From NCBI RefSeq assembly GCF_049257235.1, contig NZ_JBMMUF010000001.1, positions 434,001-498,000 of the forward strand: DNA of 64,000 nucleotides, written 5' to 3'. Origin of the DNA: Pseudoalteromonas sp049257235 (lineage in GTDB: Bacteria; Pseudomonadota; Gammaproteobacteria; Enterobacterales; Alteromonadaceae). Shown here piece after piece: positions 25,170-32,173 of the stretch. The first letter of the stretch is position 1. Each line of letters starts with the position of its first letter. The notes under the pieces were generated by a model. The model worked only from the letters and a program-made list of their open reading frames with translations, was not told the DNA's origin and searched no databases. A program made the position numbers and the translations under genes.

Positions 25170-26339
25170 ATGCGCCTTGTTACTTTTATCACTGCTACCT
25201 TATTAGCGTTTATGACTTTACCCACACATGCCCAATGGCTTGAGGCCACAGGGCGCGCGGTGCTTGCAGATCAATCCACTGAACAAGCACGTGCGCAAGC
25301 AGTGAGCGACGCGATAAAACAAGCGCTACAGTACTCAGGATTATCATTATCAAGCGTACAGACGCTCACTAATGGGGTACTCACTGAAGATCACTTATCC
25401 TTGCAATCTCAAGGCGCTATTGGGCAAATACATATCCTTGAAGAACAACAAGAAAATGGTATTTTCAGCATCACACTGCAAATGGAAGTGTATGGTGATC
25501 AAAGCCAGTGTAAGCAGGCTGATTTTATCAATCACTTTGCCCTTACCCGCACAGCATTAGTTAATCCGCAACACGCCCGCGATGGTCAAATATTTGACAT
25601 TCCTTATGCCTTTACCAAGCAACTGTATGCTCTAATGAGCCAAGCTCAGCTGAGCATTGCGCCTACCGCTTTTTATCAAAATCCAGTTGCCGTGGCTGAC
25701 TTTTTTACTCATCAGCATGCGTATGACCAGAGCGTGATTGACTATATTCGCAGTGCTAGCAACAGCCAGTTTGTTTTGTTTTCCCAAATCACCGACACAT
25801 CCCTCGGTCAAAAGCGTGACAATGGTTACGCATTCTGGCGTGATGACAGCTTTCAACGTTACTTCAATGTGGAATTTATCTTATTTGACGGTTTGAGCTT
25901 CGAAAAACTGTGGCAGCAATCATACCAAACTGAAGCACAGTGGGAGTTCGACAAGACCGCCCTAGTAGATGTAAACAGTGGTATTTTTTGGCAAAGTAAG
26001 TACGGGCGCAGCATAACCAAACTCAGCGAACGTATTATGTACGACCTCAATAAAGTGACTCAATGTCTGCCAACAAAAGGACAAATAAAGCATATCGACG
26101 GTGAACAAGTGATCATAAACCTTGGCAGTAGTAACGGCCTACAGCAAGGACAGCAGCTGACCTTGGCCTACAGCAACAATGTGATTGATAGCAATGGCAC
26201 CACTTTGCCCAGACAAGTAACATCTTTGTATAAAGTTGAAATCACCCAATTACATCAACACAGTGCGCTGGCTAAAAACATCTCTGCTCGCCCACTGAGT
26301 AACATTCAAATTAACGACCTAGTGCTCGTGCGGCATTAA
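25170..26339 (+). CDS. flgT: Flagellar H-ring protein FlgT
   Basis: FlgT of about 389 residues has a Sec signal peptide (MRLVTFITATLLAFMTLPTH, mature start near AQWLEATG). It shows FlgT features: an N-terminal ATGRAVLADQSTEQARAQAV segment, the TP0453-like repeated ATPase-binding-like middle with CLPTKGQIKHIDGEQVIINL, and a C-terminal beta domain. FlgT builds the outer H ring and helps anchor the MotX/Y T ring in Vibrio-type motors. Its presence implies a Na+-type polar motor. A GTG at 25158 is an alternative start. The divergent flgP suggests co-regulation. Confidence 0.92.
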   Translation: MRLVTFITATLLAFMTLPTHAQWLEATGRAVLADQSTEQARAQAVSDAIKQALQYSGLSLSSVQTLTNGVLTEDHLSLQSQGAIGQIHILEEQQENGIFSITLQMEVYGDQSQCKQADFINHFALTRTALVNPQHARDGQIFDIPYAFTKQLYALMSQAQLSIAPTAFYQNPVAVADFFTHQHAYDQSVIDYIRSASNSQFVLFSQITDTSLGQKRDNGYAFWRDDSFQRYFNVEFILFDGLSFEKLWQQSYQTEAQWEFDKTALVDVNSGIFWQSKYGRSITKLSERIMYDLNKVTQCLPTKGQIKHIDGEQVIINLGSSNGLQQGQQLTLAYSNNVIDSNGTTLPRQVTSLYKVEITQLHQHSALAKNISARPLSNIQINDLVLVRH

Positions 26340-26454
26340 ACGATAAAGTCATCTACACTACTGGTTGGCATCAACATATTAGGTACGTGTTAGTCGCCAC
26401 CGAATCAATCGCAAATACCGATTGCAGTAATTTATTTATACCTTTTTACCGATT

Positions 26455-26486
26455 AACAATGAGTATGTCATACTATCGTCATTGTT
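26455..26486 (+). promoter_or_regulatory. Nested palindromes upstream of the peroxiredoxin gene
   Basis: AACAATGA (26455-26462) and TCATTGTT (26479-26486) are an exact 8-bp inverted repeat. Inside it AGTATG-T-CATACT (26462-26474) is a second exact palindrome. Two overlapping dyads 20 bases before the start codon suggest an operator or a leader hairpin near the ribosome-binding site. It does not clearly match the OxyR spacing. Confidence 0.4.
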
Positions 26487-26505
26487 TTAAAAGGAACTCC
26501 CAATC

Positions 26506-27240
26506 ATGACAGAACTAACTAATCGCGAAGGCCTTCGTGTTCCAGACGTTACATTTGCAACTCGCAAAAATGAACAATGGCAAAAGGTAACCACTGACGA
26601 CATTTTCAAAGGCAAAACCGTTATTGTATTTTCACTTCCGGGGGCGTTTACGCCGACGTGCTCTTCGACGCACCTACCGCGCTACAACGAATTAGCCAAC
26701 GTATTCAAACAAAATGGCGTTGATGACATTGTGTGTATTTCAGTGAATGATACCTTTGTAATGAACGCATGGGCTCAGCATCAAGAAGCTGCCAACATTA
26801 CCTTGCTGCCAGATGGCAACGGTGAGTTCACCGACGGCATGGGAATGCTGGTTGATAAAAACGATCTTGGCTTTGGCAAGCGAAGCTGGCGTTATTCCAT
26901 GCTAGTCAAAGACGGGGTGATTGAAAAAATGTTCATCGAGCCAAACAAACCGGGCGACCCCTTTGAAGTGTCTGACGCAGACACCATGCTAGAGTACATC
27001 AATCCAAATCAAGTGAAGCCACAACCTGTGACCTTGTTCACAAAACCTGGCTGTCCGTTTTGTAGCAAAGCCAAAGCATTGTTAGAGCAAAAAGGATACA
27101 GTTATGAGGAGATTGTACTGGGTAATGCAGTAACGCTCACGAGCTTAAAAGCCGTGACCGGTCGCGACACAGTGCCACAGGTATTCATTGGTGGCGAGCA
27201 CATTGGCGGCTCAGATGATTTAGCAAACTATTTCAGCTAA
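26506..27240 (+). CDS. Peroxiredoxin-glutaredoxin fusion (glutathione peroxidase type)
   Basis: The 244-residue protein joins a Prx5-type peroxiredoxin (residues 1-165, PGAFTPTCSSTHLPRY, peroxidatic Cys52) to a glutaredoxin domain (about 172-244, KPGCPFCSKAK, Cys183/Cys186, then TVPQVFIGGEHIGGSDD). Such hybrids reduce H2O2 and organic peroxides with glutathione directly, the attached glutaredoxin recycling the peroxidatic Cys. It is cytoplasmic and monocistronic. AAGGA precedes the ATG. The nested palindrome upstream is a candidate control site. In Haemophilus and Neisseria similar proteins are a main peroxide defence. Confidence 0.95.
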   Translation: MTELTNREGLRVPDVTFATRKNEQWQKVTTDDIFKGKTVIVFSLPGAFTPTCSSTHLPRYNELANVFKQNGVDDIVCISVNDTFVMNAWAQHQEAANITLLPDGNGEFTDGMGMLVDKNDLGFGKRSWRYSMLVKDGVIEKMFIEPNKPGDPFEVSDADTMLEYINPNQVKPQPVTLFTKPGCPFCSKAKALLEQKGYSYEEIVLGNAVTLTSLKAVTGRDTVPQVFIGGEHIGGSDDLANYFS

Positions 27241-27255
27241 GTTCTGTTGCTAATG

Positions 27256-27330
27256 TGGCGGCCCCTGCAGGAATCGAACCTGCAACTACCCCTTAGGAGG
27301 GGGCTGTTATATCCATTTAACTAAGGGGCC
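27256..27330 (-). tRNA. tRNA-Arg (anticodon CCT)
   Basis: The minus strand folds as a tRNA: acceptor GGCCCCT/AGGGGCC, D arm with TAGTTAAATGGATA, anticodon arm with CCT, T arm with GGTTCGATTCC, and an encoded CCA end at 27258-27256. It is 75 bases and very similar to E. coli argW. It lies 78 bases downstream of the FlgO-domain operon on the same strand. The leader (27331-27340) is self-complementary to the 5' acceptor strand (AGGGGCC-AGT-GGCCCCT). Confidence 0.96.
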
Positions 27331-27407
27331 ACTGGCCCCTATTATCTTCCAAATTCTATTTAAATAGCAACAGCTTATAGTCACCTCATCGGCTATTAAA
27401 TAAGCAC

Positions 27408-27998
27408 TTAACTCTTCGCCATTAGCTCGTTAATAACGAAATACGGTATGAACTGGCGCGCCGTTGCTTTAACCACTTTATCGCGAGTTGCCACGATGCG
27501 GGCATGAATCAATACCCCATTCGGGCGATAAACCATAGTGCCAGTAAGTACATGGTCGATACCCACTTGCTTGCTCAGTGCAGCATCATCACGTGTTAAC
27601 ACAAAGTCACCGCTTTGCAGCACTTGTATGTTAGGCATGAGTTTGTGGTCAACCGTGGCATAACCAAAACGCTGCATATCTGCCATTAACTCTTGCGCGA
27701 TTTGGTTTCCAAGGGCATTGGTGTTTTGTAGGGTGTGGTCAAAATCAACAAAGCTGGTAATAGCTATATGGCTAACATACTGGCTTGAGATGCCATCGCT
27801 TAGGGCCAACGCTAACTGCTGGGTGTAATCGCCAAGTTGTTTGTGATGTGCTTTATGTGCCTTTGTCGACACATCAATATGTGTTGGGTTGATATCTACC
27901 GTATTCGCTTGCGCCACACTGCTGCCAGCGTCTGCAGTACTGGCCATCCCTAGTGCTAACAAACTACAAATTAATCTATGCACGCTTACGCTTCCCAC
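27408..27998 (-). CDS. FlgO-domain exported protein (third paralog)
   Basis: The protein of about 196 residues has a Sec signal peptide (VHRLICSLLALGMASTADA) but no lipobox Cys, unlike its two upstream neighbours. It carries the FlgO domain seen in both, with TSFVDFDHTLQNTNALGNQI, MQRFGYATVDHK and GTMVYRPNGVLIHARIVATR. FlgO proteins localise to the outer membrane at the flagellar base in Vibrio. The frame starts with GTG (27998), and a second GTG at 27983 gives a more typical signal peptide. It is the last gene of a three-gene set, 47 bases after the second. Confidence 0.8.
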   Translation of the reverse strand: MGSVSVHRLICSLLALGMASTADAGSSVAQANTVDINPTHIDVSTKAHKAHHKQLGDYTQQLALALSDGISSQYVSHIAITSFVDFDHTLQNTNALGNQIAQELMADMQRFGYATVDHKLMPNIQVLQSGDFVLTRDDAALSKQVGIDHVLTGTMVYRPNGVLIHARIVATRDKVVKATARQFIPYFVINELMAKS

Positions 27999-28045
27999 TT
28001 AATTAGCTTTACCTTGTATCGGCTAACAAGTGGGAAACTTTAGGA

Positions 28046-28774
28046 TCAATTGCCTTGTTTTAACTCGACTCCTGCATAACTCGATGTGCTTAGCAATGAG
28101 TCCACTACATCGTGAGGGAGTAGGCCTTGTGAGGTGGCAATAACCATCTTGCTATCAACACTCACAATCCTCGCATTCACTAGCACGCCGCCTTGATGTT
28201 TAACCAAGGTGCCAGCCAACACGTGAGGCATATTTTGCTCACTTTGCAGCTCTAGAAAATCGCGACTAAATGTGAAATCCCCCGTGGGTGTCACGCGAAT
28301 ATAGTCTAACGTTTTAAAGTCTACGACAGGCACACCAAATTCATGAAGCTCATGAATAAAGCTCTCTGCTAACTGATTGCCCAACAAACTCCCTTGCTGA
28401 TAATCACTATCGAGGAATACAAAACTGGTGACCGCCATGGGCATCGATAGAGCACCTTGATCAATATTACTCACCATGTCTTGCATCAACGCCTGCACAT
28501 ATTGATTAATATTCTTCACTGTGTGATTAGTATTCACTTGGCGCTGAGTGTGAATTTGAATTGGACTGGCCATGCTTTGATACTGCGCGACATTCGCCTG
28601 TTGTAAATCGCTCTGTGCTGCGCCAATAATCTGCACTTGCTGATTTGCTTGCTGGTGCTGTGCAATAGCTTGTTGCTTGACTTGCTCTTCGCTGGCCATC
28701 CACCCTTCGATGGTCGAGCAACCGGACAATACTGTCGTAAAAGCAAGTGACATTAGCATTGATGATCTGTTCAT
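28046..28774 (-). CDS. flgO: FlgO-domain lipoprotein (second paralog)
   Basis: The 242-residue lipoprotein has lipobox VLSGC with Cys19. A Gln-rich linker (residues 30-75) leads to the FlgO domain with TSFVFLDSDYQQGSLLGNQL, LHEFGVPVVDFK and GTLVKHQGGVLVNARIVSVD. In Vibrio cholerae FlgO is an outer-membrane protein needed with FlgP for stable polar flagella. It is the longest of the three and has a good Shine-Dalgarno (GAGGAA). Which of the three is the functional FlgO ortholog cannot be decided by eye, so the symbol is tentative. Confidence 0.82.
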   Translation of the reverse strand: MNRSSMLMSLAFTTVLSGCSTIEGWMASEEQVKQQAIAQHQQANQQVQIIGAAQSDLQQANVAQYQSMASPIQIHTQRQVNTNHTVKNINQYVQALMQDMVSNIDQGALSMPMAVTSFVFLDSDYQQGSLLGNQLAESFIHELHEFGVPVVDFKTLDYIRVTPTGDFTFSRDFLELQSEQNMPHVLAGTLVKHQGGVLVNARIVSVDSKMVIATSQGLLPHDVVDSLLSTSSYAGVELKQGN

Positions 28775-28786
28775 GATAATTCCTCG

Positions 28787-29380
28787 TTAGTATGCTCGGC
28801 GTTGCAGCTGACCGTTGTTAAGACGCACTTTGTCCGCTCGTGTCAAAATGGTGTTAGGCAGGTAATCAGTAGCAGCAGCAACCACTTGGTTATTACGGCT
28901 ATCAATCATGCGCACATTTACAACATAAGCATCTTCTTGTTCGCTCAGCGTTCCAGTAACGTAAAAATCGATTTCTTGTCGATTTGCTAGTACGTCGATA
29001 TTGCGTGACAACATCACATCTGCGTGATTTTGCAACGCTATATGATCGCGGGTGCGATACTCAACCACCGCAAAGCCCATTTGAGAATAGATGGTGATAA
29101 AGCTTTCTTGTAGCTGCAACGCAATATCTTGTTGTTGCCATGGCACAGAATCTGGTTGCAATGTTTTTGGTGGCAAAAATGTGCCGACTGCCACTTTAGC
29201 TCCAGGCGCCACTGAGCGCAGTGACTCAGCCATGGTGTTAGCCAAACGGATACTGTGCTGATGAATGGTATTTTGCTGCACAGGATGAACTTCTGTCACT
29301 CTGGGCACGATTTCTATACGCTGGCTAGGAGCACACGCCTGTAATAAGGCCCCAACAAGCAAAATTAGGATGACACGCAC
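28787..29380 (-). CDS. FlgO-domain lipoprotein (first paralog, GTG start)
   Basis: From the GTG at 29380 (GAGG 5 bases upstream) the protein has 197 residues with signal peptide VRVILILLVGALLQAC and lipobox Cys16. The FlgO-like domain has VGTFLPPKTLQPDSVPWQQQ, YSQMGFAVVEYR and GTLSEQEDAYVVNVRMIDSR. It is more divergent than the other two. The frame is open to 29485, but that extension runs across a perfect RpoN promoter, which favours the GTG. It heads the three-gene set, 12 bases before the second. Confidence 0.8.
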   Translation of the reverse strand: MRVILILLVGALLQACAPSQRIEIVPRVTEVHPVQQNTIHQHSIRLANTMAESLRSVAPGAKVAVGTFLPPKTLQPDSVPWQQQDIALQLQESFITIYSQMGFAVVEYRTRDHIALQNHADVMLSRNIDVLANRQEIDFYVTGTLSEQEDAYVVNVRMIDSRNNQVVAAATDYLPNTILTRADKVRLNNGQLQRRAY

Positions 29381-29422
29381 ACTCGCCTCACTGTTTGCAT
29401 CAAGTCTGAATGGCAAAAGCGA

Positions 29423-29438
29423 TGCAAAATAAGTGCCA
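29423..29438 (-). promoter_or_regulatory. RpoN promoter for the FlgO-domain operon
   Basis: The minus strand reads TGGCACTTATTTTGCA, an exact match to TGGCAC-N5-TTGCW. It is 43 bases upstream of the GTG start and ties all three FlgO-domain genes to the flagellar RpoN/FlrC tier. Confidence 0.8.
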
Positions 29439-29532
29439 TTAGCATAAACGCAGAAGTTTTGACGCAAGCGCCTAGCCACTATCATGCCCCTTCAGATTTA
29501 ACAGAGCCTAGTGAAATACATATTTTAAAATT

Positions 29533-29560
29533 AAAAAACGGCCTGACGGCCGTTTTTTTT
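29533..29560 (-). terminator. Terminator of thyA (bidirectional in sequence)
   Basis: ACGGCC-TGAC-GGCCGT lies between A- and T-runs of six to nine bases, 11 bases past the thyA stop. Confidence 0.85.
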
Positions 29561-29570
29561 GCAGTGTCAC

Positions 29571-30404
29571 TTAAATTGCGACAGGTGCTTTGATATGCGG
29601 ATGGGCTTGGTAATCAACCAACTCGAAGTCTTCAAAACTAAACGAGAAAATATCTTTTACCTCTGGGTTAATGCGCATCGTTGGTTTAGGGAATGGCGTG
29701 CGTGATAGCTGCTCATCCACCTGCTCCAAATGGTTAAGATATAAGTGTGCGTCACCAAATGTATGCACAAAATCGCCTAACTCTAAATCACATACTTGGG
29801 CAATCATCATGGTTAGCAGCGCATAACTTGCGATGTTAAACGGCACCCCTAAAAAGATATCTGCACTGCGCTGATACAACTGACAACTCAACTTGCCATC
29901 AAGCACATAGAACTGGAATAGCGTGTGACATGGTGGCAATGCTTGTTTACCCATCGCCGCATTTTCACTTGGGCTGTATTGAGTGTCTGGCAACAATGCT
30001 GGGTTCCACGCACTGACAATTAATCGACGTGAGTCAGGGTTTGTTTTGATTTGATCAATCACATCTTTGATTTGATCAATCACTTCACCGTTGGGGCCTT
30101 CCCAACTGCGCCACTGTTTACCATACACAGGACCCAGTTCGCCCTCTTCGGTGGCCCAACCATCCCAAATGCGCACACCGTTATCATTTAAGTAACCGAT
30201 GTTGGTATCGCCTTTGAGGAACCAAAGTAACTCATGAATGATTGACTTTAAATGACACTTTTTAGTGGTCACTAATGGAAAACCCTCTTGCAGGTTAAAT
30301 CGCATTTGATAACCAAATACACTGATCGTGCCTGTACCTGTTCGGTCTTCCTTTTTAAAACCATGCTCTTTTACATGGCGCATCAGTTCTAGATATTGCT
30401 TCAT
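29571..30404 (-). CDS. thyA: Thymidylate synthase ThyA
   Basis: ThyA of 277 residues makes dTMP from dUMP with methylene-tetrahydrofolate. It shows RTGTGTISVFGYQMRF, the catalytic-Cys segment LPPCHTLFQFYVLDGKLSCQ and QRSADIFLGVPFNIASYALL. It is 13 residues longer than the E. coli enzyme of 264. The extra part lies just before the catalytic loop (around TQYSPSENAAMGKQ). A perfect in-frame DNA repeat encodes IDQIK twice near residues 110-120. It starts 6 bases after lgt, the conserved lgt-thyA pairing. Confidence 0.97.
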   Translation of the reverse strand: MKQYLELMRHVKEHGFKKEDRTGTGTISVFGYQMRFNLQEGFPLVTTKKCHLKSIIHELLWFLKGDTNIGYLNDNGVRIWDGWATEEGELGPVYGKQWRSWEGPNGEVIDQIKDVIDQIKTNPDSRRLIVSAWNPALLPDTQYSPSENAAMGKQALPPCHTLFQFYVLDGKLSCQLYQRSADIFLGVPFNIASYALLTMMIAQVCDLELGDFVHTFGDAHLYLNHLEQVDEQLSRTPFPKPTMRINPEVKDIFSFSFEDFELVDYQAHPHIKAPVAI

Positions 30405-30410
30405 ATTTAC

Positions 30411-31217
30411 TTAGTTCTTTTGTTGTACTTGTGCGGCTGGTTTGTGTGAGTATGCCCAATAGCATAACCCAGCACCAACAATAACCATAGGCAAAGATAG
30501 AATTTGTCCCATCGAGATAAAACCACCAAACAAACCTAGGTGGGCATCCGGTTCACGGAAGTATTCAATGGCAAAGCGGAACACCCCATAACCGAGTAAA
30601 AATACGCCGCCTACACTGCCCGCTGGCCTTGGTTTTCTAATGAACCATTGCAGGATCAGGAACAGTACTAACCCTTCAAAAAATGCTTCATACAGTTGTG
30701 ACGGGTGCCGTGGTTCTGGACCGCCTGTTGGGAAAACAATCCCCCAAGATACGTCGGTTGTTCTTCCCCACAACTCGCCATTAATAAAGTTACCTATGCG
30801 CCCGGCCAACAGTCCTAGAGGCACAAGTGGCGCTACAAAATCCCCTACCTCTAAGAATGTTTTACCGCGAGATTTAGCAAACCATGCAACCGCCGTTATC
30901 ACCCCCAATGTGCCACCATGAAACGACATGCCGCCTTGGTCTATGCGAAACAGATACAGAGGATTTTCTAAGAAGTAGTCGAATTGATAAAACAACACAT
31001 AACCGATTCGACCACCGAGGATCACCCCGAGCATGCCGTAAAACAGCAGATCGCTGACCTGATCTTTTGTCCACGTGGAGCCAGGTTTCGCTGCTTGGCG
31101 GTTTGCAAGCCACATTGCACATGCAAAACCGATTAAATACATTAAACCGTACCAACGTACGGCAAGTGGACCCACTTCAAAAATAACAGGGTCTATTTGC
31201 GGAAATTCTAAAGCCAT
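30411..31217 (-). CDS. lgt: Prolipoprotein diacylglyceryl transferase Lgt
   Basis: Lgt of 268 residues is an integral inner-membrane enzyme with about seven membrane spans. It has the signature GRIGNFINGELWGR, GGMSFHGG and RHPSQLYEA. It attaches diacylglyceryl to the lipobox Cys of prolipoproteins, including the FlgH, FlgP and FlgO-type lipoproteins of this window. It lies between a TauE-like permease and thyA. Confidence 0.97.
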   Translation of the reverse strand: MALEFPQIDPVIFEVGPLAVRWYGLMYLIGFACAMWLANRQAAKPGSTWTKDQVSDLLFYGMLGVILGGRIGYVLFYQFDYFLENPLYLFRIDQGGMSFHGGTLGVITAVAWFAKSRGKTFLEVGDFVAPLVPLGLLAGRIGNFINGELWGRTTDVSWGIVFPTGGPEPRHPSQLYEAFFEGLVLFLILQWFIRKPRPAGSVGGVFLLGYGVFRFAIEYFREPDAHLGLFGGFISMGQILSLPMVIVGAGLCYWAYSHKPAAQVQQKN

Positions 31218-31233
31218 AATTTTTATTATTTGC

Positions 31234-32040
31234 CTAACTAAACGCCATACGTAAAGCGATGATCACTAACAATAAAGCGAAGATTTTTTTTATCTGCGAC
31301 ACCGGTAAAAAATGGGTCGCGCGCGCACCAAATGGCGCTGTAAACCAGGAGGTAACAACAATACCAGCCAATGCTGGCAAGTACACAAAGCCCAAAAAGC
31401 CATCATTGAGGCTCTTAACTTGCCACCCCGAGGCAATGTACCCCAAGCAACCAAACAGCGCAATGGCAATACCGCTTACCGCGGCGCAGCCGATGGCTTT
31501 TTTCATGTCTACAGAGAAGTAACTAAGCAAAGGGACCAACAAAGCGCCACCGCCAATTCCTATCATGCCAGATAAGGCACCTAACAGCGATGTTAACGTG
31601 GCCACTATTGGGCCCGATGGCATAGCTCGGGTACTGGTTGCTTTTTTTGTTGAGTAAATCATACGCATGGCAATAAACATCACACATACGGCGAAAATAG
31701 CTTTCAATCCTTGCTGCGGAATGTAACTCGCCACAATGCCACTGAGTAACGCACCTGAGGACACGCCAACAAGTACCCATGGAGCCACTTCCCATGGAAC
31801 ATTTTGATTGCGGTGATGCGCCAACGCAGAAGACGTTGATGTGAATAATATGGATGCAAGCGACGTAGCAATGGCGATAACGAGTACATGCTCAACATCG
31901 GTTACATGGAATATTACTAATAGTGAACTCAATGCAGGAACGATTAATAAGCCACCACCTATGCCCAGCAAGCCTGCTAAAAAGCCAACAACGCTTCCGA
32001 GCAACATGCAAAGCACAAAAAGCCATATGAAATCTGCCAT
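31234..32040 (-). CDS. TauE/SafE family permease
   Basis: The 268-residue polytopic membrane protein has the two-fold TauE/SafE repeat, each half with a Gly-rich motif (GLLGIGGGLLIVP near residue 25 and GMIGIGGGALLVP near 160) and about eight membrane helices. Members export or import sulfite, sulfoacetate or other organosulfur anions; the substrate here is unknown. It lies between ptsP and lgt, 16 bases before lgt, and is probably cotranscribed. Confidence 0.9.
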   Translation of the reverse strand: MADFIWLFVLCMLLGSVVGFLAGLLGIGGGLLIVPALSSLLVIFHVTDVEHVLVIAIATSLASILFTSTSSALAHHRNQNVPWEVAPWVLVGVSSGALLSGIVASYIPQQGLKAIFAVCVMFIAMRMIYSTKKATSTRAMPSGPIVATLTSLLGALSGMIGIGGGALLVPLLSYFSVDMKKAIGCAAVSGIAIALFGCLGYIASGWQVKSLNDGFLGFVYLPALAGIVVTSWFTAPFGARATHFLPVSQIKKIFALLLVIIALRMAFS

Positions 32041-32173
32041 GTAATATACTTATACTGTTTTCTTATATCGGTAATATATCAGGTTATAACGGTGAATTCA
32101 TGCCAATTAACACCGGATGTTTTCAACGAGCTTGAACACATTGAGCTTTACGATTGAAGGTCAGTAGCAGGGA

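Noticed and set aside
24578..25249. Long version of flgP starting at 25249
   Set aside because: The extra 72 residues are not signal-peptide-like, run over the RpoN promoters and overlap flgT; the lipoprotein signal begins at 25033 with a good ribosome site.
28787..29485. Long version of the first FlgO-domain gene starting at 29485
   Set aside because: The extension contains the exact RpoN promoter 29423-29438, and the lipoprotein signal starts at the GTG 29380 with GAGG upstream.
27256..29570. Prophage or genomic island at tRNA-Arg(CCT)
   Set aside because: No integrase, direct repeat of the tRNA 3' end or composition shift is visible; both flanks are flagellar or housekeeping genes.
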